Assembly: GCA_009760885.1 (NCBI GenBank)
Contig: CM019721.1
Location: 20,515,639 to 20,579,638, forward strand
Reading direction: 5' to 3'
Length of the DNA stretch: 64,000 nt
Origin: Achatina immaculata
Lineage: Eukaryota; Mollusca; Gastropoda; Stylommatophora; Achatinidae
How positions within the stretch are numbered: position 1 is the first letter of the stretch; the number at the start of each line of letters is the position of its first letter. This document shows, piece by piece, positions 1 through 11,664 of this stretch. Both the position numbers and the translations under genes were made by a program. The notes under the pieces were generated by a model that saw nothing but the letters and a program-made list of their open reading frames with translations, made no database searches and had not been told where the DNA came from.

Positions 1-205
1 AGATTTTAGTTTTCTTGGCATTAAGATAGAGGTTCTGCTCTTCACTGTTCTTAGGACTGACATAATTAGTTGTTCCATTCCTTTTTGTGTTGTGGACAGT
101 AATACTGTGTCATCAGCATATCTAATCTCTGGTATTTCATAACCTGCACTTGTTATGTCATCGTAATATTCTTTGTCTACGTCTTCTCGTGAAGCACATT
201 TGTCT
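1..205 (-). mobile_element. RTE-like LINE (family B) reverse transcriptase fragment, cut by the window edge
   Basis: Read on the minus strand, this encodes the palm of a non-LTR reverse transcriptase. The catalytic box YADDTVLLS is intact (YADD codons at 109-120), preceded by a GYEIPEIR stretch and followed, after a one-base frameshift, by NSEEQNLYLNAKKTK. The same protein segment occurs in the long family B element near 40.8-41.0 kb, so it belongs to that family. The frameshift shows this copy is dead. The right end lies near 205, where the repeat array begins. The rest of the element would lie left of the window. Confidence 0.5.
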
Positions 206-239
206 ATGCCTGCAGTGTACTCGACAATAGTTACTAACA

Positions 240-690
240 CCGTCCCAGAACCAGGTCATCAATTAACGATATTCAAACAACAGTCACGACATTTAAACAA
301 CAGTCACAGTATTCAAGCAACAATCACTACATTCAAATAACAATCACAGTATTCAAACAACAGTCACGTCATTCAAACAACAGTTACAGTACTCAAACAA
401 CAGTTGCGACATTAAAACAATGTCACGACATTAAAACAACAGTCACAGTATTCAGACAAGAGTCACGACATTCAAACAACAGTAACGACATTCAAACAAC
501 ACTCATGACATTCAAACAACAATCACGACATTAAAACACAATCACGACATTCAAACAACAATCACGACATTCAAACAACAATCACGACATTCAAACAGCA
601 GTCTCGACATTTAAACAGGAGTTACAGCATTCAAAACAACATTCGCGACATTCAAGCAAAAGTCAAGATATTCAAACAACTGACAGGAAG
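240..690. repeat. Minisatellite, about 20-bp unit
   Basis: About 20 imperfect copies of a unit built on ACATTCAAACAACAATCACG. Point changes and single-base indels are frequent, so the array is old. No long open frame runs through it. Confidence 0.5.
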
Positions 691-699
691 AAAGAGATG

Positions 700-1715
700 G
701 TTATACATAGCTATAGTCATCAGAGCGAACAAAACCAGATCTTTCTCCGAAGTGATGATGGTTGTTTGCCACGACGACATAAAAGACAGTCTTCATCCAG
801 GCAGTCTCACGTCCACAGCTGATAGTGGACGACTGCTGGACCAGCGCTGAAGAAAGCCATCAGCATGAACAAGCAGCAGTGCAAAGTATAAACGGAAGTG
901 CAAGTCTGTGGGCAGACATGATCACAACCTGTACTGGGGGTGATTTGCTAGTTTCAAAGTGATGTAATCATACTGCTCTGTACGTGGATGTTTTTTTTTT
1001 TGTTCTTTGTACAATCTGGCAATTTATATTTTTAATGCCAAAAACTGGAACTCAAGCCAAGCTTGATCTGACTGGCTAAGGAAATATCATCCTTGCATAA
1101 TGAGGCAACAGCTACAGGTGTAGGAAATGAAAGAAGAAGAAGGTAGAAGGACCTGTGAGGCCTTCATGTAGCCAGTAAAAACCTGTGAATGTGCCATATT
1201 ATACTCTGTGATAAATTTATCGAGTTCATCAAAATTCAGTTTCATCAACAGATACTGCAAAGACAAGAAGCATATATTTTACGTAGAAGTGTAGCCAGTA
1301 CATCTTGCCCGTCTACCCAAGTTTATGTCATCTCTGGCGTAGCTTTCACATGACAGCCTCGCTTCTATTAAAATCTCATTTTAATTACTTTCACAGTGGA
1401 CACACACATATGGGCCCTACGTTACAATCAACGCCATCTAAGGCTTAAATCTCCAATCTGTCGCAATCAGTCCTTGTACTTTTCACCGTAATTGGTTTTC
1501 TGATGTTTACACTGTCTCCCAGCGAACCATCTCATTTCCTCGTCTAGTGTGGACAACAACCAGATTACAATGACAGAACCAGTAGATATGTGTTTGTAGT
1601 GTAATGTAGTGTAATGTAGTCTAGAATGCGCGGACAGGCGATGTTGGTGACCTCAGGGATGTTTGTTGTAAATCAGAGCCTGGAAAAGTGTGATATACTC
1701 CTTGTATTTTTTGTA
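700..1715. other. Non-repetitive stretch without a recognised gene
   Basis: Mostly single-copy sequence with no long open frame. It contains a poly-T run near 990 and a short run of AAGAAGAAG near 1130-1142 after TAGGAAATGAAAG. That run could be the 3' tail of an unidentified retroelement, but nothing coding supports this. Confidence 0.5.
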
Positions 1716-2620
1716 TCATGTCAGCATTAGTCGTACAAGTATCTGCCTTTTTTTATCATGTCAACGGTAGCCGTAGAAGTATCTTCTTTTTTTTAGTCAT
1801 GTCAGGGTTAGCCTTAGAAATGTTTTCCTTTTTCTATCATGTCAACTGTAGTCGTAGAAGACTCTTCCTTTTTTTAATCATTTAAGCAGTAGTCGGAGAA
1901 GTGTATTCCTTTTTTATCATGTTATCAGTAGTCATAGAAGTATCCTTTTTTTATCATGTCAGCTGTAGTCGTAGAAGTTTTCCTTTTTTTATCATGTCAG
2001 CTGTAGTTCTAGAAGTTTTCCTTTTTTTATCATGTCAGCTGTAGTTCTAGAAGTTTTCCTTTTTTTATCATGTCAGCTGTAGTTCTAGAAGTTTTACTTT
2101 TTTTATCATGTCAGCTGTAGTTCTAGAAGTTTTCCTTTTTTTATCATGTCAGCTGTAGTTCTAGAAGTTTTCCTTTTTTTATCATGTCAGCTGTAGTTCT
2201 AGAAGTTTTACTTTTTTTATCATGTCAGCTGTAGTCGTAGAAATGTCTTTCTTTTTTCTTTAATCATGTCAGCTGTAGTCGTAGAAATGTCTTTCTTTTT
2301 TCTTTAATTATGTCAGCTGTAGTCGTAGAAATGTCTTTCTTTTTTCTTTAATCATGTCAGCTGTAGTCGTAGAAATGTCTTTTTTTATCATGTCAGCTGT
2401 AGTCGTAGAAATGTCTTTTTTTTATCATGTCAGCTGTAGTCGTAGAAATGTCTTCCTTTTTTATCATGTCAGCTGTAGTCGTAGAAATGTCTTCCTTTTT
2501 TATCATGTCAGCTGTAGTCGTAGAAATGTCTTTTTTTTATCATGTCAGCTGTAGTCGTAGAAATGTCTTTTTTTTATCATGTCAGCTGTAGTCGTAGAAA
2601 TGTCTTCCTTTTTTATCCCC
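1716..2620. repeat. Minisatellite, 36-39-bp unit
   Basis: About 24 copies of a unit starting ATCATGTCAGCTGTAG, followed by a GTAGAA step and a T-rich run. Adjacent starts at 1991 and 2029 give 38 bp. Copies at the left edge are diverged. Two later sub-types differ in the T tract and in AGAAGTTTTCC versus AGAAATGTCTT. A 66-codon open frame inside it is repeat-derived. Confidence 0.5.
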
Positions 2621-2945
2621 TTCTCTGGTTGTAATTTTATCAGTTTTATAGAAAGATAAAAAGAATGAGCGGACAAGAACATGTGCGACAAAAATTAAGA
2701 TGAGCACGTAGAAATAAAGAAGAGACAAGAATCCAATATTTCAGCAAATGCCTTTTTCAAGTACCACATCCAGAAACAACACACCAGATAAAAACATAAA
2801 AAATACATCTTTTATGCCAAGTTTCCTTATTTTTTCAAATAAAATATGAACCTTACACCTTTATTGCAGGAAGACATTTTACAGCAGCCGTCACTTCTTT
2901 TATTCCTTGTTTTGTTACATTAATCAACAGGTGGACTATCTTGGG

Positions 2946-3185
2946 ATGATTATATAAAGAACAATTTGTTTCTGTCATCATTAGGTGTACTAGTTTGGAA
3001 AAGATTATATGAACAACAATTTGTTTCTGTCATCATTAGGTGTACTAGTTTGGAAAAGATTATATGAACAACAATTTGTTTCTGTCATCATTAGGTGTAC
3101 TAGTTTGGAAAAGATTATATGAACAACAATTTGTTTCTGTCATCATTAGGTGTACTAGTTTGGAAAAGATTATATAAAGAAAGAT
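2946..3185. repeat. Minisatellite, 55-bp unit, about 4 copies
   Basis: The 55-bp unit contains GTGTACTAGTTTGGAAAAG and repeats with starts at 2969 and 3024. The central copies are almost identical, so the array is young. The 325 bases to its left (2621-2945) show nothing recognisable. Confidence 0.5.
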
Positions 3186-3204
3186 TTGCTATTATCATCA
3201 CCAA

Positions 3205-3445
3205 GTGGTAGTAAATCATAACCACAACAGACTCTAGTAAATCATAACACGGCAGATTCTATTAAATCATGACCACAACAGACTCTAGTAAATCATAACC
3301 ACAACAGATCTAGTAAATCATAACACGGCAGATTCTATTAAATCATAACCACAACAGACTCTAGTAAATCATAACACGGCAGATTCTATTAAATCATAAC
3401 CACAACAGACTCTAGTAAATCATAACCACAACAGATTCCACATAA
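3205..3445. repeat. Minisatellite, about 26-bp unit
   Basis: About nine copies based on AAATCATAACCACAACAGAC with a CTCTAGT end. A shorter variant (CACGGCAGATTCTATT) is interspersed, giving a mixed two-type array. Confidence 0.5.
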
Positions 3446-3644
3446 TCATAAATGTAGATAGAGGTGTATAGTTCTAGTAATAAATGTAGACAGAGGTGTA
3501 TGGTTCAGTTTTAAACGACCAAGGAAATGAGGAAACTCACCAGAAATACACAGAGAACAGCAGAGAATAAGGAAGCAGATGACAACGTAGAAATGAAGAA
3601 CATACAACATCCACTATTTCGGTGTCGGCCCTTTTCAAGGATTA

Positions 3645-3740
3645 CATTAAAAAAAAAGACAACCCAACACATAAAAAAAGACAACCCAACAAATAGAAAA
3701 GACAACCCAACATATAAACAAAGACAACCCATCACATAAA
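3645..3740. repeat. Short tandem repeat of AAAAGACAACCCAAC
   Basis: Four to five imperfect copies of a 16-18-bp A-rich unit. The small open frames on both strands here come from the repeat. The following 300 bases (3741-4040) are unremarkable. Confidence 0.5.
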
Positions 3741-4024
3741 AGACCCCATAGAAAAGGATGAAAAACTTAGCTGTTTGGTCTCCTCCTGCTTTGAAAGTGG
3801 AGCATGGATGGAACAGGTAAACAAAAATCTAGGGTGAAAACGATGTGATTGTTTGAGAGATGACGTGGGATAACAACTCCAACCAATCGGAAATCTTTAG
3901 AGTAAAAAAGGTGGCGTGGATGGAAAGCGAGAGAACAATAATGGGGGGAGGAAAGGGGTGGGATTTAGAGAGAGACAGGAAAGCTATAAATATCTGAAGG
4001 CTGTTATAGCAGAAGAAGAAGGCT

Positions 4025-5795
4025 AGGGGAATAAAGCTAAAACTGCAGCAGAATGATGTGCTGTGCTAGGGGAATAAACTACAGCAGAATGAGGTGCTGT
4101 GCTAGGGGAATAAACTGCAGCAGAATGAGGTGCTGTGCTAGGGGAATAAACTACAGCAGAATGAGGGGCTGGTTAAGGGGAATAAACTGCAGCAGAATGA
4201 TGTGCTGTGCTAGGGGAATAAACTGCAGCAGAATGATGTGCTGTGCTAGGGGAATAAACTGCAGCAGAATGAGGTGCTGTGCTAGGGGAATAAACTGCAG
4301 CAGAATGAGGTGCTGTGCTAGGGGAATAAACTGCAGAAGAATGAGGTGCTGTGCTAGGGGAATAAACTGCAGCAGAATGAGGTGCTGTGCTAGGGGAATA
4401 AACTACAACAGAATGATGTGCTGTGCTAAGGGAATAAACTGCAGCAGAATGATGTACTGTGCTAGGGGAATAAACTACAACAGAATGAGGGGCTGGTTAA
4501 GGGGAATAAACTGCAGCAGAATGATTTGCTGTGCTAGGGGAATAAACTGCAGCAGAATGATGTGCTGTGCTAAGTGAATAAATCTAAAACTGCGACAGAA
4601 TAAGGGACTGCGCTAGGGGAATAAAGATAAAATTGCAGCAGAATGAGGTGCTGAGACAGGGAAATAAAGCTAACATTGTAGCAGAATGAAAGACTGCTCT
4701 AGGGAAATAAAGCTAAATCTGCAGCAGAATGAGGAGCTGGTTTAGAGGTATTAAGCTAAAACTGGAGTAGAATTGGTGGCTATGCTGGCATAAAACAGGT
4801 AAAACTACAGCAGAATTAGCGACTGTGCTAGGCAATAAAGCTGAAACTGTAGCAAAATGAGGGGTTGTGCTAGAGTAAAATAGGTAAAACTGCAGCAGAA
4901 TGCCGGGCTGTGCTAGGGTAAAAAGGTAAAAGTGTAGCAAAATGAGGTTCTGGTCTAGGGGAATAAAGCTAAAACTACAGCAGAATGAGTGAATGGGCTA
5001 TGATAATAAAGCGAAAACTGCAGCAGAATGAGAGGCTGTGCTAGGGCATAAAGCTAAAACTGAAGCAGATCTAGGGGCTGGGAAAGGAAAATAAAGCTAA
5101 AACTACAACAGAATGAGAGACTGTACTAGGGTACAATAGGTGCAACTGCAGCAAAATGAACGACAGGCTATGCTAAAATAGGTAAAACTGCAGCAGAATG
5201 AGGGGCTGTGCTAGGGGAATAAAGCTAAAACTGCAGAAGAACGACGGACTGTGCTAGGAAAATAAAGTTAAAACTACAGCAAAATGAGTGGTGGGCTAAA
5301 GGAATAAAGGTAAAACTGCGGCAGAATAATGGACAGTGTTAAGGTAAAATAGGTAAAACTACAGCAGAATAATGGACAATTCTAGGATAAAGTTTGTAAA
5401 ACTACAGCAGAATAATGGACAATTCTAGGATAAAATGGGTAAAACTAGAGCAGAATAATGGACAGTGCTAGGATAAAGTTGGTAAAACTACAGCAGAATA
5501 ATGTACAATTCTAGGATAAAGTTGGTAAAACTACAGCAGAATAATGGACAGTGCTAGGATAAAATGGGTAAAACTACAGCAGAATAATGGACAATTCTAG
5601 GATAAAATAGGTAAAACTGCAGCAGAATAATGGACAATTCTAGGATAAAGTTAGTAAAGCTACAGCAGAATAATGGACAGTGCTAGGATAAAATGAATAA
5701 AACTGCAGCATAATGAGCGACAGGCTATGCTAAAATAGGTAAAACTAGAGCAGAATGGGGGGGGGGGGGTTGTGCTAGGGGAATAAAGCTAAAAC
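4025..5795. repeat. Large minisatellite, 36-bp unit on the left, diverged 38-45-bp units on the right
   Basis: The unit contains GGGGAATAAACTGCAGCAG followed by AATGAGGTGCTGTGCTA. From 4053 to about 4575 the copies are near-identical and exactly 36 bp, so they translate as a 12-residue period (CARGINCSRMRC) over 174 codons. To the right the units diverge and vary in length. A G-run lies near 5758-5769. A single age gradient across 1.8 kb is the likely history. I do not call the open frame a gene. Confidence 0.5.
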
Positions 5796-6620
5796 TGCAG
5801 CGGAATGTCTGGGTCTGAGACAAGAGAGTGAAGTATTGATTTCAGAAAGTAGGTCGAAATCTAAAGACGTTTAAAGAAAGCTGAATTTTGTTGTTAATTC
5901 CATCTCTGGGTAGAGACAGCCACCTTGGAAAATAAGGCGCTGTTCTAGAGTCTTCCTGGAACGTTCGTCGGAAGAACAGATTGCAGCAACAGAAATGTCC
6001 CGTTTTCCTTGGTGGTTTCTTTGGCATAAGTGTTGTGCCACTGGCGCCCGTGCCCCTCTGAGATATGTCTTTAAGATATTTGCGAAAACGAACTCATACA
6101 CCTCTATCTACCTTTGTTACTAGAACCAGTTTTACTGTAGTCGTTATCTCTTTTGTCTCTACCAAATCATAATCACTGTAGACCCTCAAGACAACACAAC
6201 TGAAATACTAATAATTGTACTGAATACGGGAGACAACCCTTATTCACATACAGGAAGTGCGCAGAAATATTTCAGGTGCAGAATATCTAAAAATAGGAAG
6301 CAGAAACAGGAAGTCCCCGAACTTGGTCTCCACAAATAAACAGAATGTCACTGACGCTTCCGTGTTTATATTGAGAGGGGGGAAAAAGCGAATTTGAAAT
6401 ATCTTTCGGAATATCAGTGTTGTGTGACAGGGAAGTCTAAGACTATTTGAGGCCTGGCAAGGTTGACGTAATTTACTTCCTGGCTGATTTAGAAAAGAGG
6501 GGAGAGACGAGCTCTAACTAGGAACTAAACAACTGGAGGTATCTAATTCAAACAAACAACTAAAAGAAAGAGAATAAGATAAAGTAAAAAAGACTATAGA
6601 AGATGTTTAGTTCGTGGCTC
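5796..6620. other. Single-copy stretch, no gene recognised
   Basis: No tandem repeat and no convincing protein similarity. Two overlapping minus-strand open frames of 61 and 76 codons near 5842-6101 have no recognisable motif. Confidence 0.5.
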
Positions 6621-6678
6621 CCACTATGATGTGACACTATGATGTGACACTATGATGTGACACTATGATGTGACACTT
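6621..6678. repeat. Short tandem repeat, 15-bp unit
   Basis: Four copies of a unit reading CACTATGATGTGACA. Confidence 0.5.
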
Positions 6679-6779
6679 TATGTATCAGTTTATGTACCCG
6701 GATATAAAGGCAGCTATCACACACATGTCTATTTTTACTGTGTACTTAAATGTTAATATGCGGCTCTCTAGTGCTTACT

Positions 6780-6932
6780 GCGGGTACCAGGGTCTTGGGT
6801 ACCAGGGCCTTGGGTACGGGGTCTTGGGTACGGGGTCTTGGGTACGGGGTCTTGGGTACGGGGTCTTGGGTACATGGTCTTGGGTACGGGGTCTTGGGTA
6901 CGGGGTCTTGGGTACGGGGTCTTGGGTACTGA
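6780..6932 (+). repeat. G-rich 14-bp minisatellite with G-quadruplex potential
   Basis: About ten copies of TACGGGGTCTTGGG, 14 bp each (TAC starts at 6843, 6857 and 6871). The plus strand has regularly spaced runs of three or four G separated by loops of three (TAC) and four (TCTT) bases, a textbook G-quadruplex pattern. Because 14 is not a multiple of three, all three frames are sampled in turn. Reading frames therefore show a 14-residue period on both strands, which is an artefact of the repeat. Confidence 0.5.
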
Positions 6933-7214
6933 CAGAGATAAGGGGATTTTATAGACGGATGAACTCGCTCCTGATAGCATAAAGTTGTCCACTTGTGCCG
7001 GCTGCTGGTCTGTTAGCATCTATTCATGTTTAACACTGAAATGTTATCCATCTCTGGACGTATTTATCCGATTTGTTCTCAATAATTTACTGTAGCCCAT
7101 TGATCCACTGTCCATCTCTCTCAGTAATTTGTTGTCCGTCATTCGATGTAATCAATTGTTCATCTCTCGATGTAGACTCTTGATCAACTGTATGTCTTTT
7201 CGTGTAGTTCATTG

Positions 7215-7475
7215 ATTTACTTTCACTCTCACACGGTAGTCTATTGATTTACCTTCACTCTCACACAGTAGTCTATTGATCTACCTTCACTCTCACATTG
7301 TAGTCTATTGATCTACCTTCATTCTCACACTGTAGTCTATTGATCTACCTTCATTCTCACACTGTAGTCTATTGATCTACCTTCATTCTCACACTGTAGT
7401 CTATTGATCTACCTTCATTCTCACACTGTAGTCTATTGATCTACCTTCATTCTCACATTGTAGTCTATTGATCTA
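7215..7475. repeat. Minisatellite, 32-bp unit
   Basis: About eight copies of a unit beginning AGTCTATTGATCTACCTTCA and ending in CTCACACTGT. The middle copies are nearly identical. Confidence 0.5.
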
Positions 7476-7587
7476 TGTCCCTGTTGTTGTCTTGCCGTTT
7501 TCTTCCTTTGTTCTTGAGTTGAGTTTTCAGTGTTCTCTTGTTCTTATTGAATGTGTTCCCACTTTTCTGCTGAAGTAAACAACATTA

Positions 7588-8690
7588 CAATCAATCAAGT
7601 GCCGTGCCTTGTTACGTAGGCGATCATTTCTCTCCACAATTCCCTGTCTTTAGACTTGATTATGAGATCCACCGATGACTTTCTTCCTAGCCACACTGAC
7701 AGCCCATCCAGTAACTTCTCTCTCTCTCTGTCTTCCTCTGTCTCTTCTTCCCTCAATTTTTCCAGTTGCCACAGTGTGTTCTAATTTTCCTCTTCTCAGG
7801 AAATGTTCTATAAATTTCGCTTGTCTGCCTTTGATCTTTGCTATAGTTTGATTTTTAACTTCAACCTTTCTTAAGACTTCTTCGTTGGTTTTTTTATCTG
7901 TTCATGGTACCTTCAACATCCTTCATATAAACACATCTGTATGGCCTCCATTTCTCGCTGTACTCTCTTATTCATGGACCATGCTTCAAATCCATAAAAC
8001 AAAATTGGCTCGATGTAATAATTAAGTACTCGGAATCTTGTTTCCATTGATATGGATCTATTGCACATGTCTGCTTTTTCTTTCATTCTGACATTTCCCA
8101 ACAGCTGTTATAGTTGTTCCTAAGTACTTGAATCTATCAACGTGTTTCAGTTCTGTGCCATCGATGATAATGCTACATTTTTGGTGGTATTCTTTTCATT
8201 AAGATGACCATCTCTTCAGTCTTCTTTTAGTTCAGGCTGAGACCTTTACTTTTACTTTCACGAACCACGATGTCTAGAAGAGCCTGTAGCTCCCCTTCAC
8301 TTTTAGCAATCAGAACTGTGTCGTCTGCATATCTTAAGTTGTTAAGGGTGTACTCGACATCTGATATTCCTGGCAAGCTCTCTATATTTCTCATTAAGTT
8401 TTCGCTGTACAAAGAAAAGAGGTCAGGAGATAGAACACATCCTTATCTCACTCCCAATTTTATGTCTTGGAATGATCCTATTTGGTTCTCAACCTTCGTT
8501 GCTGCTGATTGCTGCCAATATATGTTTTTTATAAGTTTCAGATCTTTGCCATCTATATTGATGTCTTCCAGTATTCTTATAATTTCTGTGTGTCTCACTT
8601 TATCAAATGCTTTACAGTAGTCTATGAAGCATAAGTATAGGTCCGTCTTTAATTCTATTGAACTTTCCATCAGTGTTCTCAATAGATAAA
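7588..8690 (-). mobile_element. Family A RTE-like LINE, 3' half (reverse transcriptase to C-terminus)
   Basis: The minus strand encodes, with frameshifts, the reverse transcriptase palm from CFIDYCKAFDKVRH (first catalytic Asp) through YADDTVLIAKSEGELQ (YADD codons at 8320-8331). It continues to the C-terminal stretch FYGFEAWSMNKRVQREME and on to the 3' end near 7588. The same protein occurs at 25.2-26.3 kb and 60.5-61.3 kb, which fixes the family. The copy is dead from multiple frameshifts and is cut at its 5' side at 8690. The DNA immediately beyond belongs to the same element in the opposite orientation. RTE-like placement is inferred from motif style only. Confidence 0.5.
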
Positions 8691-9640
8691 CAAAGAACTA
8701 GATAGAGACCTGTTACGGAAAGATAAGTCAATACAAGCACAATATAGGACTATAGTACATTATAATGCTATAGAGAAGATTGAAAAAAATTGATGAACAA
8801 TGGAATATGCTTAAAAACTCTGTTCAGCAAACATCAATCGAAATCCTACCTCCAAATAAAAGACAAGCTAAACAGGGGTGGATGACAGAAGAAATTTTGC
8901 AACTAATGGATCGGAGAAGTCTTAAGGAAGATAGAGATGAATATGACAAAATAAAGAAATAAATAAGACACAAATGCAATAAAGCTAAAGAAGAGTGGCT
9001 AAATAAGAAATGTAATGAAACAGAGACACACCATCATGGAAACGCAAGAGATATTTACAAACAAATAAAGGAGTTAACAAACAAAAGGACATACCACAAG
9101 ACTGGTTGCCTGAAGTCAAAGGAGGGACATACAATAATAGACAGAGATGAAATAATGGCACGATGAAGCGAATACATTAGAGAACTCTATGAGGACAATA
9201 GAAACGAAATAGATATACGAAATAATAATGAAGGGCCTCACATGTTAAATGTCGAAGTGGAAGAAGCCATCAAACACATGAAAAACAACAAAGCACCAGG
9301 ACCAGATAAAATCACCAAGGAAGAATTGGAGAGCCTAGCACAGAAATAATTATCGGATTGTTGAATGACATCTATAACAGTAACTGTGTCCCATCAGACT
9401 TTTTGTAATCAGTTTTCACTTCCCTACCAAAGAAACAAGGTGCAGTTGAATGTGAAGGCATCGAACCATTAGTCTTATGAGCCATGTTACCAAAATCCTG
9501 CTTCGTATTGTCATGAGAAGAGTCAGGATCAAAATAAAACCAGAAGTCTGGGAAGAACAGTGTGGCTTCGTCGAAGGAAAAGGCACAAGTAAGGCCATGT
9601 ATAATGAGAACATTGAAACAACATTACAGAAGACAGTAAA
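8690..9640 (+). mobile_element. Family A LINE, inverted 5' part (linker and first reverse transcriptase motifs)
   Basis: The plus strand encodes the region upstream of the palm. It includes a basic linker (IDEQWNMLKNSVQQTS), the linker motif NNKAPGPDKI near 9284-9313, then HRTISLMSHVTKILLRI and VWEEQCGFVEGKGTSKA in shifted frames. It stops near 9610-9640 just where the neighbouring minus-strand half begins. Both halves carry a TGAGAACA stretch at their broken ends. Together they form one LINE copy with an inverted 5' part, the product expected of twin priming. Stops and frameshifts make it non-functional. Confidence 0.5.
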
Positions 9641-9846
9641 AAAAAAGCACACAAAACAACTGAATGGAAGATGAAGTTGAGGAGTGCAGCTGTGTCACAC
9701 AGAGAACAGACAGAAAAGCAAAAACAAAAAAAAAAGGAGAGGAAAGAACTACAGATATAAGAGGGAAATGCTTAAGTCTAAATGTGTATCATGTGTGAAA
9801 ACACAGAACACGTTCACCTTTTCATCTACGCTGGATATTAAAACAC

Positions 9847-10025
9847 ATGTCACGTTTCTCACAACCTCCTGGCATGTTCTTCATCAAGCCAAGACTGGCA
9901 GACATTAACGCCAAAAATTATGCAGAAAGCTGGATGCGCCTGGACGTGTTTTACTCCAACATTTTCCAGAAAGCCTTGAAGAGCCAGGCGCACTATCTTC
10001 AGTGCTGCACACACAGTACACACGG
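9847..10025 (+). CDS. Possible exon of a DEG/ENaC-type ion channel (weak)
   Basis: A plus-strand frame open from before 9847 to a stop at 10081 has GC-rich third positions unlike the AT-rich surroundings. It reads RLADINAKNYAESWMRLDVF and onward. The segment MRLDVFYSN, then a Tyr 14 residues after that first Tyr, resembles the end of the DEG/ENaC extracellular domain just before the second membrane helix. There a Leu-Asp-hydrophobic-Phe-aromatic run is followed by Tyr at this spacing. I could not identify good splice sites or the following membrane helix. It may be a lone exon, a pseudogene piece or chance. DNA from 10030 to 10525 shows nothing else. Confidence 0.5.
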
Positions 10026-10525
10026 TACTCAAACTTTGAACACGAAACATCGCTGCTTCTCTCAGATAGAAAGCTGCTGGTGAGCGTAAGAAACTGGAAA
10101 GTATATATCTGAGACTGAAGCCGGTGTTGTGTAAGGATCCACTGGCACTTTCTGAAGGAATGATTTCAAATGAAAGATGAATGTTGGAGGTGAAACTGAA
10201 AGACAGACCTGTGTGTTCTACTACTCATTAGAAATTTAATTTCTTTTCTGGTCTTTGATGTTTACATTTCTTACGTGCATGATTCTACACTTCATTGGAA
10301 GAATAATGTTTTCGACTTCTTATATGGCTGATCTTACTCTTCGTTGAAAGTACAGTGTTTTCGACTTCTCTGTTCCATCTAAAAGCGGACTAAAAAAAAT
10401 CGATCAATTCTGAACTAAACCATTATCGCTTTTTTTAAGACTCTACAACTTGGCAGTGGATGTAAATGAGAACTGACAGTAGAACACAATCTACATGACC
10501 GCGGGCTACTGGAGAACTGTGGAAA

Positions 10526-10705
10526 CAGGCGTCTCTCTCTCTCTCTCTCTGTCCAACTCTCCTCCTCTTTTCCTCCCTATCCCTTTCTCTCTCACTCTCT
10601 CTCCCCTCACTCCTTCTCTCTCCTCCTCTCACCTCTCTTGCTCTCTCTCACTCTTTCTCATTCTCTCTCACTTTCTCACTCTCTCTCTCTCTCTCTCTCT
10701 CTCAG
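10526..10705. repeat. CT-rich low-complexity tract
   Basis: A polypyrimidine tract dominated by CTCTCT with interspersed CTCC and TTCT. The open frames across it on both strands are low complexity. Confidence 0.5.
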
Positions 10706-11039
10706 CAACCTCCAATGTTCGGAGACGCCACATCCCTGACACCAGTAACATAGACACATCTGAGGCAAATATTGTCATGATTTAGGAAAGAATTAAGAGA
10801 ACCAGCCGAAGAAGAAGAAGAAGAAGAAGAAATGGCATGACATGAAGCAAGATCAGGTATATTGATAGGTGTCTATCAGAACAATCTCCATGGAGACGGC
10901 GAGATAAAAAAAATGTTGAGATCGAAGATAAGCTAGAACTGCAGAAATGGAGAATCTTTGTGAACACTCAAATCTAGGTCTTTGATCATCACATGCGACA
11001 CATAACAAGATCAAGCCTCCATCTCTCGCGTTCAGCTGA

Positions 11040-11425
11040 CACAAGCAGAAGGAATGATGATTTCTCTCGATCAATCAACACAAGCGAAAGGAATGATGAT
11101 TTCTCTCCATCAGCCAACACAAGCGAAAGGAATGATGATTTCTCTCCATCAGCCAACACAAGCGAAAGGAATGATGATTTCTCGCGATCAATCAACACAT
11201 GCAGAAAGAATGATGATTTCTCGCGATCAGCCAACACATGCAGAAGGAATGATGATTTCTCGCGATCAACCAACACATGCAGAAGGAATGATCATTTCCC
11301 TTGATCAACCAACACATGCAGAAGGAATGATCATTTCCCTTGATCAACCAACACAAGGGAAAGGAATGATGATTTCTCGCGATCAACCAACACGTCCAGA
11401 AGGAATGATGACTTCCCAAAGGACT
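11040..11425. repeat. Minisatellite, 39-bp unit, about 10 copies
   Basis: The unit carries AATGATGATTTCTCTCGATC and CAACACAAGCGAAAGG; starts at 11053 and 11092 give 39 bp. Thirteen whole codons per unit keep several frames open on both strands, producing 95-148-codon open frames that I treat as repeat artefacts. Variants TCGCGATC and ACACATGCAGAAGG mark a younger right half. Confidence 0.5.
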
Positions 11426-11534
11426 GCAATAAAGCTTCTGTTTGAGCTTCCCCGAGACAACGATCAGGTGATCCCCTGTCTGGTTCATGCAGACCGCTGA
11501 GAAGACAGAGCAGAGAAGGTGGAGCTGTGAAGAA

Positions 11535-11612
11535 GTCTCTCTCTCTCTGGATCTCTCTCTGTCTCTCTCTCTCTGTGTCTCTCTGTGTGTGTCTCTCTCT
11601 CTCTCTCTGACT
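11535..11612. repeat. CT/GT-rich microsatellite
   Basis: Runs of CTCTCT mixed with CTGTGTGTGT. Confidence 0.5.
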
Positions 11613-11664
11613 GGTGTAGCTAATCAGTACAATGAACAATGGCCCCTCTGTTGTCATCTGATCA

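Noticed and set aside
240..690. Telomeric or centromeric satellite
   Set aside because: No TTAGGG-type telomere repeat occurs in the window, and arrays are short, different from each other and separated by single-copy DNA.
10526..10705. Promoter-associated CT tract
   Set aside because: There is no gene, TATA-like or initiator context downstream. Similar CT tracts at 34140-34405 (reverse sense) and 52050-52315 are also gene-free.
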